64,000 nucleotides of DNA from CAKMMH01 sp927798255 (GTDB lineage: Bacteria; Bdellovibrionota_C; UBA2361; CAKMMH01): the NCBI GenBank assembly GCA_034180415.1, contig JAXFOK010000059.1, forward strand, positions 1 to 64,000, in the 5' to 3' direction. The notes beneath the pieces were generated by a model. It made no database searches. It was given only the letters and a program-made list of their open reading frames with translations, and was not told the origin of the DNA. This document shows, piece after piece, positions 1-9,011 of this stretch (positions are counted from its first letter, which is position 1; each line of letters opens with the position of its first letter). The position numbers were made by a program, and so were the translations under genes.

Positions 1-306
1 ATAGAAAGGTATTTAAAAGCATATAAAGACTCTAAAAACTTTCCGCAAATCGTTGGGAAATTTAGAGAAGGGACATCGTATGAGATTATCAAGGATCTAA
101 ATAAATTTAATAAATATTTATCTAAGTATGGATTAAAAGCAAAAATCAAAGACTATGGTGTAGAAGAAATTGGCACAGATAAAATGCATAAAGTGGCAAT
201 TCAAATCAGAGTAATAAATACCAAAGCATATGAAAGTTTTATAGAAAGTTTAAAAGAAAGAAAAAGTAAGAAGATTCATGAAGATAGTACAAAATTAAGT
301 GTATAA
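1..306 (+). CDS. Hypothetical protein, C-terminal fragment
   Basis: Frame 1 is open from the first base to a TAA at 304-306, giving the last 101 residues of a protein whose start lies outside the window. The piece is lysine-rich (many KxxK and RKxK patterns), lacks cysteines and shows no membrane segment. It reads as a small soluble alpha/beta domain. I do not recognise the family. The uninterrupted frame up to the window edge supports a real gene. Function unknown. Confidence 0.6.
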   Translation: MERYLKAYKDSKNFPQIVGKFREGTSYEIIKDLNKFNKYLSKYGLKAKIKDYGVEEIGTDKMHKVAIQIRVINTKAYESFIESLKERKSKKIHEDSTKLSV

Positions 307-339
307 AAAATTTTTTATAATTTTTAATTAACTTAAGGA

Positions 340-480
340 AACTCTGATTAATTCAAAATATCCCGCAATGGGGCGACTAAATTTTGCATTAACTAGCGTT
401 TCTTTTAATTTATTTATTAATATAGAAATAAATTAGCAAGGAACAAAATGCTCCCCTAGAAGTTAACCATTATACAACAT
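340..480. repeat. Imperfect hairpin repeat in non-coding DNA
   Basis: The gap after the first gene holds an imperfect dyad: CTGATTAATTCAAAAT near 342-357 faces ATTTTGCATTAACTAG near 380-395, around a centre CCCGCAATGGGGCGACTAA. The right arm ATTTTGCATTAAC(T/C)AGC recurs at 39497-39514. GGGGCGACTAAA recurs inverted near 54213-54224. A further related arm (AACAAAATGCTCCCCTAG) follows at 443-460. No coding potential is seen. It looks like a worn member of a small intergenic repeat family, possibly also a terminator for the upstream gene. Confidence 0.45.
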
Positions 481-523
481 TATATAATACTTCTTTAAAA
501 GTTAAAAATATATGATACCAGAA

Positions 524-703
524 TTATGAAACTTTTGATTCAACGTAAGACTTATTAAGCTTACTTAAATCATTCTTAGTGAATAATACGTTATTATTAT
601 TGATAACTTTATATCCATTGCTATTTTGTTTTAACTTCTCTAAATGTTCTAAGATAAACATTCTTTTAGCATTATTAGAGTTGTTTCTTTTGAAAAATAT
701 CAT
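524..703 (-). CDS. Small hypothetical protein, 59 aa
   Basis: A 59-codon reading frame starts at an ATG (complement of 701-703) preceded by AAAGGAA about 6 bases upstream, a good ribosome-binding site for this genome. It ends at TAA (524-526). The product is basic and Asn/Lys-rich, with no transmembrane segment, beginning MIFFKRNNSNNAKRM and continuing with a predicted helix FILEHLEKLK. No family is recognised. Good RBS placement and the otherwise empty surroundings favour a real gene, but at this length in AT-rich DNA chance remains possible. Confidence 0.45.
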   Translation of the reverse strand: MIFFKRNNSNNAKRMFILEHLEKLKQNSNGYKVINNNNVLFTKNDLSKLNKSYVESKVS

Positions 704-927
704 TTTTATTCCTTTAATTTGTTATTATGTATTTTTATTTATTTACTTTTAAACTTCTTAAAAAACTTTTCCCTTATATCATTAACTAAATAATAAAACT
801 AAAAGACCACAAAAAACTATTTAATTCTAAATGAAAATCAAACTATAATCAAAGAAAAATGTAACAAGTTATATTTGTTAAATAATTTGGAAATGTCTAA
901 ATAACATTTCCAAATTATCAATCATAA

Positions 928-2568
928 CTATTCTTTTAATAACTTAATTGAAATAGGTGGGTTGTCACATACACTTGATGGACCAAAATATTGAATTGGT
1001 CCTGGGTATACGTAATTCATCTCATAGGCCCAAGCTTCTCTGTTATCTTGAAGAAGCTTAAATGCCTTACCATCTAAATCAACTAAAGCTTTTTGAATAA
1101 CTGGTTTTAACTTACCACTTCTCTTTTCAATGTTCATCATCATCGTGATAGGAACGCCACCTGCTATCCACTCAGTTGAAGGTTTTGTAATGTTTCTAAT
1201 TGATGCCATATAGCCTGATTTCTTTTGTGCTAAAAGATAAGAAGCAGTGTATCCTAATGAATAACAATAGTCTGCATCAAAGTTAGAAGGCGCAGCACAT
1301 CTTCCTTCATAACCAAAGAAATGATTAAGTGCTGAGAATTTACCAGTATATCTTCCTTCTTTCTTCCATTCCTTTAATAATTTTTCAATCATGATTATTA
1401 AAAGTCTTTCAGTTTCAATTCTTGATACTTGAACATTACCATGTGGGTCTCTATCCATAATTAATTGATCTGCAACTTGAAGTGGTAATGATTCATATAA
1501 AGCAGAATTTGCACTATCTAATTTTGCTAATACGTATTTTCTTTTTTCTTCATTTGTTTCAAGTGCGTTGTATTCCTCGTTGTTAGCAAGTAAATCATTT
1601 AAGCTCGCAATTAACATTTTCATTTCAGGGACAAACTCAATTAAGCCTTCTGGAATCAATGCAATACCAAAATTCTTTCCATCATTTCCACGCTTTGCAA
1701 CAATTCCCGCCATATATTCGACAATTTCTTTTAAAGTTTGTTTCTTTTGAGCAACTTCTTCTGAAATTATTGTAATATTAGGATGAGTTTGAAGAGCACA
1801 TTCAAGCGCGATGTGAGATGCAGAACGCCCCATGAGTTTTATAAAGTGCCAATATTTTTTAGCAGAATTGGCATCTCTTTCAATGTTTCCAATAAGTTCA
1901 CTATAAACTTTGCACGCTGTGTCAAAACCAAATGAAATATCTATCATTTTATTTTGAAGATCACCATCAATAGTCTTTGGGCAACCTACAACACAAATTC
2001 CTGCATTAATTGACTTGTAATATTCAGCAAGAACACATGCATTAGTATTTGAGTCATCACCACCAATAATTACAAGGGCAGTAATGCCAAGTTTTTTGCA
2101 ATTTTCTAATCCTTTATCAAATTGCTCTTTCTCTTCTAGTTTTGTTCTTCCTGAACCTATAATATCAAATCCACCTGTGTTTCTATAATCATCAATAAGC
2201 TCAGATGTAATTTCTATATATTTATTATCAATAAGTCCTGAAGGGCCCCCTAGAAAACCATATAATTTTGAATCTTTGTTTATGGACTTAACGCCATCAA
2301 ATATACCAGCTATAACATTATGTCCTCCTGGAGCTTGGCCCCCTGAAAGAATAACACCTACATTTATAGCTTGAGAAGTTATGCTTTCACTTCCTTGTTC
2401 AAATGTGATTAACGGCATACCGTATGTATTTGGAAATAACCTTTGAATTTCCGCTTCATCTTTTACACACGTAGTCTTTTCTCCCTCTTTTAATGTTATA
2501 TTGGATTTTAATCCAAGAGGAAGCTTTGGCTGATATTTAGCTCTTTCTATCTGTAATGGACTTTTCAT
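928..2568 (-). CDS. pfp: PPi-dependent phosphofructokinase, long form
   Basis: Diphosphate--fructose-6-phosphate 1-phosphotransferase, which reversibly phosphorylates fructose 6-phosphate at C1 using pyrophosphate in cytosolic glycolysis/gluconeogenesis. At 546 residues it matches the long PFP type (plants, spirochaetes, chlamydiae) rather than the ~320-residue ATP-PFK. Visible motifs are GGQAPGGHN at 76-84, GGDDSNTNA at 169-177 (the second D marks PPi rather than ATP use), catalytic PKTIDGD at 197-203, and MGRSASH near 246. The start is fixed by AAAGGAA eight bases before the ATG. It is divergent from galU. PPi use saves ATP and is typical of anaerobes. The family call is very secure; PPi specificity rests on the GGDD signature. 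Confidence 0.97.
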   Translation of the reverse strand: MKSPLQIERAKYQPKLPLGLKSNITLKEGEKTTCVKDEAEIQRLFPNTYGMPLITFEQGSESITSQAINVGVILSGGQAPGGHNVIAGIFDGVKSINKDSKLYGFLGGPSGLIDNKYIEITSELIDDYRNTGGFDIIGSGRTKLEEKEQFDKGLENCKKLGITALVIIGGDDSNTNACVLAEYYKSINAGICVVGCPKTIDGDLQNKMIDISFGFDTACKVYSELIGNIERDANSAKKYWHFIKLMGRSASHIALECALQTHPNITIISEEVAQKKQTLKEIVEYMAGIVAKRGNDGKNFGIALIPEGLIEFVPEMKMLIASLNDLLANNEEYNALETNEEKRKYVLAKLDSANSALYESLPLQVADQLIMDRDPHGNVQVSRIETERLLIIMIEKLLKEWKKEGRYTGKFSALNHFFGYEGRCAAPSNFDADYCYSLGYTASYLLAQKKSGYMASIRNITKPSTEWIAGGVPITMMMNIEKRSGKLKPVIQKALVDLDGKAFKLLQDNREAWAYEMNYVYPGPIQYFGPSSVCDNPPISIKLLKE

Positions 2569-2734
2569 AAAAAATTTCCTTTAGAAAAATATTTGAAAAA
2601 TAAAATTAAAGGACATCTTGCAAAAAAATAATTTTTAAATGATCCTTATCTTGTACGTTTATATAATATCAAAAAATGCTTTTTGGTAAAAGTCTTATAA
2701 TTATGTTGGTTTTATATAGGAGTTTGAAAGGAAA

Positions 2735-3616
2735 ATGATTAAAAAAGCAGTAATTCCAGCAGCAGGGTTTGGTACCCGTTTTTTACCCGCTACAAAAGCA
2801 CAAGCAAAAGAAATGCTTACAGTTGTAGATAAACCGACCATTCAATATGTAATTGAAGAAGCTGTTGAGGCAGGAATAGAACAAATTTTAATAGTAACTG
2901 GGAAAAATAAACAATCTATCGAAAATCACTTTGATAGATCTTTTGAAATTGAAACAGAACTTCTAAAAAAAGGGAAAACTGCTGTTTATGATGAAATGGT
3001 TAAAATTTCTAATATGGCAGAAATTTTTTACGTTAGACAAAAAGAACTTAACGGACTAGGGGACGCTATAAGATATGCCAAACATTTTGTTAATGATGAG
3101 CCATTTGTAGTCCTTTTAGGTGACACTATCGTTAGTGGAAAAAAATGCTGCACAAAAGAACTTATTGAAACATATGAAAAATATTATAAAGCTGTTATAG
3201 GTGTTGAAGAAGTTAAAAAAGAAAATGTCCATTTATATGGTATTATTGATGGAGATAAAGTAGAAGATAATATATACAAAATTAATAGTTTAGTTGAAAA
3301 ACCAAGTGTGGAAGAAGCGCCATCTAATTTAGCCATCGCAGGTCGTTACCTTTTAACCCCTAACATTTTTGAATATTTAGAAAAAATAAAACCTGGAAAA
3401 AATGGTGAATATCAACTAACAGATGCCCTAAAGCTTTTATGCGATGATAAAGGATTAATCGCTAAAAAATATAACGGTAAAAGGTACGATATAGGAAATA
3501 AACTTGGCTATCTTATTACTACGATCGAGCTTGCTGTAAAACGAAAAGATCTTGGTGATGATTTTAAAAATTATCTAAAAGATTTTGTAAAGAATATAGA
3601 TAACATTGATATCTAA
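2735..3616 (+). CDS. galU: UTP--glucose-1-phosphate uridylyltransferase
   Basis: Makes UDP-glucose from UTP and glucose 1-phosphate, feeding surface polysaccharide synthesis and, with GalE (30218), UDP-galactose. Its 293 residues match the normal GalU length. The nucleotidyltransferase signature AAGFGTRFLPATKAQAKEML lies at residues 9-28 and the metal-binding LLGDTI sequence at about 127-132. The C-terminal NGKRYDIGNKLGYL segment is the standard GalU ending. A strong AAAGGAAA RBS precedes the ATG. It is divergent from pfp and followed 37 bases later by a hydrolase gene. Confidence 0.96.
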   Translation: MIKKAVIPAAGFGTRFLPATKAQAKEMLTVVDKPTIQYVIEEAVEAGIEQILIVTGKNKQSIENHFDRSFEIETELLKKGKTAVYDEMVKISNMAEIFYVRQKELNGLGDAIRYAKHFVNDEPFVVLLGDTIVSGKKCCTKELIETYEKYYKAVIGVEEVKKENVHLYGIIDGDKVEDNIYKINSLVEKPSVEEAPSNLAIAGRYLLTPNIFEYLEKIKPGKNGEYQLTDALKLLCDDKGLIAKKYNGKRYDIGNKLGYLITTIELAVKRKDLGDDFKNYLKDFVKNIDNIDI

Positions 3617-3653
3617 AATTTATATATACGGTTTTTAAAGAAGGCTTTTTAAG

Positions 3654-4526
3654 ATGTATAACGATAAAATAATATCGCTTAAAAACGGACTTGAAATTGG
3701 TGTATTAGAATTTGGTGATTTAAATTCTAACGATATTGTGTTTTATCTTCACGGTTTTCCTGGGTGTAGATTCGAACCACTTTTTACAGAAAGATTTGCG
3801 TTAAAAAAACGTATTAAAATTATAAGCATAGATAGACTTGGATATGGTAATTCTTCATATTATAAAGATGAAACTATATTAAACTTTGGTGATATTTTTA
3901 CAAACATTGTAGATACTTTACAAATTGATACATTTAAAGTGCTCGCAGTTTCTGGTGGTAGTCCGTATCTTGCAAGTGTTTGTTATGCCCTAAAAAAAAG
4001 AGTAAAAAAAGCTGTAGTAGTAAGTGGATTGTCGCCACTTGATAATGAAGATATTTTTAGAAATTTAAATATTATTAATAAATTCTTTCTAAAATTTGGT
4101 CAAAAATTTCCTAAAATTACCTCATTAATGGTATCTTTTGTTGCTAAAACTTGGAAAATGTCAACTAAGTTTATGCTTTTATGGCTTAAAACTTTTATGT
4201 CTAAATCAGATAGAAATTTATTAAATACAAAAGATAATCACAAATATTTAAAAAAAGTCTATAATGAAGCATTTAAAAATGGTGTAAATGGTGTCAAAAA
4301 AGATTTTGAATTGTATTTAAAACCTTGGAACATCAATTTCGATGAAATTATGACTCCGGTCGAAATTTTTCATGGTAACGATGACCCATATGTGACTTTT
4401 CAAATGGGTGAATATTTAAATTCCTTATATAAAAATTCAAAATTTCATGAAATTGATGGTGAGGGACATCTTGCAATTTTAAATAACGCAAAGTTAGTTG
4501 TAGATGCAATATGTAATGATAATTAA
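3654..4526 (+). CDS. Alpha/beta hydrolase
   Basis: A 290-residue alpha/beta-hydrolase-fold protein without a signal peptide. The oxyanion-loop motif HGFPG is at 33-37, DRLGYG at 60-65, the nucleophile elbow AVSGGSPY puts Ser at 100 (Ala replaces the usual first Gly of GxSxG), a likely acid lies in HGNDDPY and the catalytic His in EGHLAIL near the C-terminus. The triad therefore looks complete. The substrate cannot be read from sequence. It lies between galU and the MutL-like gene in the same direction, 37 and 23 bases from them, so an operon is possible. Confidence 0.8.
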   Translation: MYNDKIISLKNGLEIGVLEFGDLNSNDIVFYLHGFPGCRFEPLFTERFALKKRIKIISIDRLGYGNSSYYKDETILNFGDIFTNIVDTLQIDTFKVLAVSGGSPYLASVCYALKKRVKKAVVVSGLSPLDNEDIFRNLNIINKFFLKFGQKFPKITSLMVSFVAKTWKMSTKFMLLWLKTFMSKSDRNLLNTKDNHKYLKKVYNEAFKNGVNGVKKDFELYLKPWNINFDEIMTPVEIFHGNDDPYVTFQMGEYLNSLYKNSKFHEIDGEGHLAILNNAKLVVDAICNDN

Positions 4527-4549
4527 TTATTTGTAGATTTTTAAAATAT

Positions 4550-6310
4550 ATGACTATAGAAAAAGTAATAATAACAGACTGTGGTTCTACTACTACAAAA
4601 GCTATTTTATTTGAAAATGTTAATGGCACTTGGAAGTTAAAAGCAAGAGGGGAAGCGCCGACAACTGTTGAAAAGCCAATATCTGATGTAACAATTGGAG
4701 TTAGAAATTCTTTTGTTGAATTAGAATTAAATGCAAAAGAAAAATTAGTAAGTAGTAATAATGAACCTGAAAAATTACCATTGCTTATAAGAGATAATGG
4801 AAATCTACCTGGTGTTGACTTATATTTGTCTACAAGCTCCGCAGGTGGAGGACTTCAAATGCTTGTTAGCGGAATCGTTAAAAGTATAAGTTCTGAATCA
4901 TCACAAAAAGCAGCTCTTGGTGCAGGGGCAATAGTTCTAAGTAAGTTTTGTGAAGATGACCTTTTAGAAGATTATGAAAAAATTGAAAAAATAAAAAAAT
5001 TAAAACCAGATATTTTTTTACTAGCTGGCGGTTTTAACGATGGTGATAAAAAAAATGTTATAGAGCAAGCTCAAATCTTACTTTCAGCATTTCCTAAACC
5101 AAGATTTGGAAATTCTTTAAAGCTTCCTGTAATTTTTGCCGGAAATAAAGATGCAAAAGATGAAGTCCAAAAAATTTTAGGAGATAAATTTGATTTAATT
5201 ACAATAGATAATATTAGACCAAGTTTAGAAATTGAAAATTTAAAACAAGCAAAAGAAACAATACATGACATTTTTTTAAAACATGTTATGAGTCACTCGC
5301 CTGGTTATAATAAACTTTTACAATGGACAAATATTCCTATTATACCAACTCCTGTTGCAGTAGGTGAAATCATAGAAAATTATGGGAAAAAAAATAATAT
5401 TGGGATTTTATGTGTAGATATTGGTGGTGCCACAACTGATGTGTTTAGTGTGATTAGAAATGATTTTGATGAAAATAAAAAATTTGAATTCACAAGAACT
5501 GTAAGCGCTAATCTAGGAATGAGTTATTCAATAGGAAATGTACTATTAGAAGCCGGCATTAACAATATTAAAAGATGGCTTGATTTTGAAATTTCTGATG
5601 AAGAGTTAACAAATAAACTAAAAAATAAGATGCTTCGACCTACGACCCTTCCTCAAACTACTCAAGATCTTAAAATTGAGCAAGCAGTTGCTAGAGAAGC
5701 TTTAAGATTATCTTTTATCCATCATAAAAGCTTTGAAATAGGAACAAGTAAATTTAGTAAAGGTGGTGGAATTTCTAATATATTTTCTCAAAAAGCAACA
5801 AAATCCTATATAAATATAAAAAATATTAATTTAATTATTGGTTCCGGTGGAGTATTAAGCCATTCACCAAATAGATTAGATAGCGCATACATAATGATTG
5901 ATGCCTTTAATCCTGTTGGCATTATAGAGCTTGCAGTTGATTCAATTTTTATGCTTCCTCACCTTGGCATACTTTCTAAGGTTAATAAAGAAGCTGCTTA
6001 TACAATTTTAGAAAATGATTGCTTAATTAGAATTTGTCATGCAATTATCCCTAAGTATAACGATAAAAAAATTCGAAATGGTAAAAAGTTAGCTAGTGTA
6101 TATATTGATGGAAATTTAGTTTCTTATGTTATTAAGGGAAAACTTGAAAGGTTGAAATTAGAAAAGAATAAAAAGTATGAAATCAAGATTGTTCCACTTG
6201 TTAAATCGGTAGATTTAGGAAAGGGGAAAAATAAATTAATTGTTAAAGAAATTACCGCAAATGAATATGGCTTATTGCTTGATGGTAGGGAAAAGAATTT
6301 TAAGGATTAA
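4550..6310 (+). CDS. MutL/GlmL-family ASKHA protein
   Basis: 586 residues with the fold of the GlmL/MutL family, named for its position beside glutamate mutase and thought to reactivate adenosylcobalamin enzymes; unrelated to mismatch-repair MutL. An actin/Hsp70-type phosphate-1 motif DCGSTTTKA is at 10-18, the family signature STSSAGGGLQM near 98-108, and phosphate-2-like VDIGGATTDVFS near 289-300. The C-terminus repeats the Gly-rich GSGGVLSHSP box. No glmS/glmE or other B12 mutase lies nearby, so its client is unknown. The stop codon is almost continuous with the next gene, indicating translational coupling. Confidence 0.85.
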   Translation: MTIEKVIITDCGSTTTKAILFENVNGTWKLKARGEAPTTVEKPISDVTIGVRNSFVELELNAKEKLVSSNNEPEKLPLLIRDNGNLPGVDLYLSTSSAGGGLQMLVSGIVKSISSESSQKAALGAGAIVLSKFCEDDLLEDYEKIEKIKKLKPDIFLLAGGFNDGDKKNVIEQAQILLSAFPKPRFGNSLKLPVIFAGNKDAKDEVQKILGDKFDLITIDNIRPSLEIENLKQAKETIHDIFLKHVMSHSPGYNKLLQWTNIPIIPTPVAVGEIIENYGKKNNIGILCVDIGGATTDVFSVIRNDFDENKKFEFTRTVSANLGMSYSIGNVLLEAGINNIKRWLDFEISDEELTNKLKNKMLRPTTLPQTTQDLKIEQAVAREALRLSFIHHKSFEIGTSKFSKGGGISNIFSQKATKSYINIKNINLIIGSGGVLSHSPNRLDSAYIMIDAFNPVGIIELAVDSIFMLPHLGILSKVNKEAAYTILENDCLIRICHAIIPKYNDKKIRNGKKLASVYIDGNLVSYVIKGKLERLKLEKNKKYEIKIVPLVKSVDLGKGKNKLIVKEITANEYGLLLDGREKNFKD

Positions 6311-6316
6311 TTGTAT

Positions 6317-7480
6317 ATGGTCGATAATTTTAATTTTACTCCAAGCTTAATAATTGATGAAAATATTGAAATTACCAAAATAAGAGAATTACCACTTCAA
6401 GGTGAGCTTTTTGTTAAAGAAAATGATTTCGTTACAAGTGATAAATTAATCGCTAAAACAAAATTAGTAGGCGATTTAGTTCTCCTTAAAGTTGCAAGAG
6501 AGCTTGGGCTAGAACCTCAAGATATTGAGAATAATTATTTAATAAATGTTAGTGATTCTGTAAAACCAAATCAAGTTCTAGTGAGAAAAAAAGGCTTGTT
6601 TAATATTTTTAATAGTGAATACTTGTGTAGTTATGACGGGATAGTGGAGTTCATATCAAAAGAAACAGGTACAATTGGAATTAGATTATCTTCAAAAAAT
6701 TTTAATTTATATAGTTATATTACAGGTAAGGTTATTAAATGTGAAGATAATAAAGAAATTACAATAAAAACAAATGCATCGTTAATACAAGGTGTTTTTG
6801 GAGTAGGTGGCGAAAAAATCGGAAAGCTTTGCAAAATTGATGATAAAATTTATAATGATATAATTCAGTATGAAAATATCAATTCAAATAAAGATTTTTC
6901 TTTTTTAGAAAATTGTGTTTTATTTTATAGTATTCCCCCAAGTATTGATTTTTTAAGAAAATTATCAAATTTAAAAATTAGTGGTCTTATCATACCTTCA
7001 ATTTCATCAAAAGTTCTTAGTGCATTTCTAGGATATGATATTGGCGTAGCAGTAACAGGAGATGAAAATATAAATTTTACGATAATTATTACCGAAGGTT
7101 TTGGTGATATGAAATTTAATCCTAGAGTTATGGAAATATTTGAAAAAAATATTAATAATCAAGTTTCTATTAATGGTGTTACTCAAATTAGAGCTGGTGC
7201 AATAAGGCCAGAAATTATTATTTTTGATTCTACCAATAATATCAAAAAAAGATTAGATGAAAATGTAAATTCCAAAAAAGATATTACTAATGGCGGTATT
7301 TGTGTTGGAACTAAAATAAAAGTTTTAAAAGATCCATTCTTTGGTCACTTTGGCATCGTAACAAAGATAATTAATGATGAAGTTACGTTTGAAAGCGGTG
7401 TTATATGTAGAGCTTTACAAGTCAAATTAGAAAATGGTGAAATTACCCTTGTTCCAAAAGCTAATATTGAAGTTATTTAG
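6317..7480 (+). CDS. KOW-domain protein coupled to the MutL-like gene
   Basis: About 387 residues. ATG at 6317 is preferred (AAGGA ten bases upstream), although a TTG at 6311 directly after the preceding stop is also possible. The N-terminal half has a beta-rich, barrel-sandwich-like region (residues ~90-165, with SYDGIVEFISKETGTIGI). The C-terminal ~55 residues form a KOW-like beta domain (GTKIKVLKDPFFGHFGIV, then a strand ending LVPKANIEVI). I cannot name the family. Its tight coupling suggests it works with the ASKHA protein. It converges on, and overlaps by 8 bases, the protease gene. Confidence 0.6.
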   Translation: MVDNFNFTPSLIIDENIEITKIRELPLQGELFVKENDFVTSDKLIAKTKLVGDLVLLKVARELGLEPQDIENNYLINVSDSVKPNQVLVRKKGLFNIFNSEYLCSYDGIVEFISKETGTIGIRLSSKNFNLYSYITGKVIKCEDNKEITIKTNASLIQGVFGVGGEKIGKLCKIDDKIYNDIIQYENINSNKDFSFLENCVLFYSIPPSIDFLRKLSNLKISGLIIPSISSKVLSAFLGYDIGVAVTGDENINFTIIITEGFGDMKFNPRVMEIFEKNINNQVSINGVTQIRAGAIRPEIIIFDSTNNIKKRLDENVNSKKDITNGGICVGTKIKVLKDPFFGHFGIVTKIINDEVTFESGVICRALQVKLENGEITLVPKANIEVI

Positions 7481-8750
7481 TTTTTCTATTACGTAATTTA
7501 CATATAATATGAGATATAGGCCAAGTTAGTAAAAATATAATCGTTTTTAAAATACGCTTACTAGAGGTGCCACTAAATTTATTAAAATACACACCACTTG
7601 AGAAAATAGCAAAAAATAAAAATATAACTAAAGCTAGTATAAACCATGTAAGAGTCACAATATATGATATAGTATAACTATATTTTGTTGATACTTTTGC
7701 ATTATCAATTATTTTCCATAAATCTTCTTTGTGTTCTTTACTTCTTTCTTTTATGTCTAAAGATGACTTTAAAGAGTTAATATCTAACATTTTAAAATCG
7801 ATATTATAAAAACCTTTCTTTTCAAATGAATATAACATTGCAAGCTTTTCTGCGGATTCTTCGTCTTTTTTTAAACCTCTTTCGTATGAAATATTTGATA
7901 AAATATATGGCGCGTTAAAATTACTTGATAATATTTCCTTTATATAATTATTAGGTATGGTTTTATATAATGGTAAATGGCTTAAAATATTATTTACCAT
8001 AATCATAAAATTAAATGTTATAGGATACCTTGTAGGGGTAAAGTTTGAATATATATTTTTATTGTAAAATGTTAATAAATTAGATATTTCATAAGGTAAT
8101 ATTTCCTCATCATTTAATTTTATAAATTCATTAAGTACTTTTGCATTTATTACATTTGCATGTAAAGATTCGCCTGTTATTAGAGATTTTATCGCTGAAG
8201 ATACATTTGTCGCTTTCGTAGCAACTCCAACAAAATCATTATCGTCATTTATTACAAGGGAGCCACTATTTCCAAAATTTGATTTTGAATTCGTACTAAA
8301 AAATAAATTATTAATTTGTAAAATGTTTGAATTATCGATATTAACTTCTTTACACTTTGGGAAACCAATAATCTTAATGTTACTACCAACATTGATTTTG
8401 CCTTCTTTTGATATATCAATTCCGTTTAAATGAAAACTTGGATTTTCAATGTCTAATAGTACAATATCAAATGCATAAGAAATTTTTGATAGTTTTAAAG
8501 AAGAATAAGTTACTTTCTTATCGTTATAAAAAATTTCAAAATTATTACAATCGTCTTTTATACATGAATTTACAACATGCGCTGCGGTGATGATTTTATT
8601 ATCATTTGTAAAAAAAGCACTTGCACAATTATGTTCGCTTTTTAGAAGTAACACGGGATATTCTTGATTATTATCCGCTTCACTTGCATAACATATGTTT
8701 GAAATTATAAAAAACAACAAAAACGTAATATATGTGATAATTTTAACCAT
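7473..8750 (-). CDS. Secreted, membrane-anchored trypsin-like serine protease
   Basis: 425 residues. A signal peptide (1-22, ending CYA) is followed by a chymotrypsin-fold domain with His58 in TAAHVV, Asp95 in FDIVLLD and Ser162 in GNSGS, so the triad is complete. After residue ~200 comes a long helical region of unknown family, then a strong transmembrane segment near 352-386 (WFILALVIFLFFAIF) and a second hydrophobic stretch before a basic tail (KLRNRKTK). The topology suggests a periplasmic protease tethered by its C-terminus. It is not DegP-like: no PDZ domain is seen. The substrate is unknown. Confidence 0.75.
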   Translation of the reverse strand: MVKIITYITFLLFFIISNICYASEADNNQEYPVLLLKSEHNCASAFFTNDNKIITAAHVVNSCIKDDCNNFEIFYNDKKVTYSSLKLSKISYAFDIVLLDIENPSFHLNGIDISKEGKINVGSNIKIIGFPKCKEVNIDNSNILQINNLFFSTNSKSNFGNSGSLVINDDNDFVGVATKATNVSSAIKSLITGESLHANVINAKVLNEFIKLNDEEILPYEISNLLTFYNKNIYSNFTPTRYPITFNFMIMVNNILSHLPLYKTIPNNYIKEILSSNFNAPYILSNISYERGLKKDEESAEKLAMLYSFEKKGFYNIDFKMLDINSLKSSLDIKERSKEHKEDLWKIIDNAKVSTKYSYTISYIVTLTWFILALVIFLFFAIFSSGVYFNKFSGTSSKRILKTIIFLLTWPISHIICKLRNRKTK

Positions 8751-8827
8751 ATTTATATATCTTTTTTTTAACTAAATAACGCCTATTTTATTAATTTTAT
8801 TAAAAAATCATATTTATTGTTTACAAA

Positions 8828-8843
8828 TTATGATATATCATAA
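8828..8843. promoter_or_regulatory. Perfect 16-bp palindrome between divergent genes
   Basis: TTATGATATATCATAA is a perfect palindrome lying between the protease start (8750, minus) and fba (9012, plus). Its size and position fit an operator for a dimeric regulator of one or both genes. In such AT-rich DNA some palindromes occur by chance. Confidence 0.3.
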
Positions 8844-8943
8844 ACCTAAGGGTAGGTAGTTAATATTTTATAAATTTTTAATACTATCCTTCTAATAAAA
8901 TCATTGATAAAATTTTTATAAATTTATTGATTGATATTTTTCA

Positions 8944-8971
8944 TTGAGTTTTTTAATTGTATTTTTATAAT
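8944..8971 (+). promoter_or_regulatory. Probable sigma-70-type promoter of fba
   Basis: TTGAGT (8944-8949), a 16-base spacer and TATAAT (8966-8971) lie about 40 bases before the fba start. A second TATAAT at 8978-8983 has no good -35. The perfect -10 box suits a highly expressed glycolytic gene. AT-rich context lowers certainty. Confidence 0.4.
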
Positions 8972-9011
8972 TATTTTTATAATTAAGTTTATATTTTAAT
9001 AGGAGTCTAAG

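Noticed and set aside
4550..6310. DNA mismatch-repair MutL
   Set aside because: The protein has actin-like ATPase motifs (DCGSTTTKA, VDIGGATTD), not the GHKL motifs of repair MutL.
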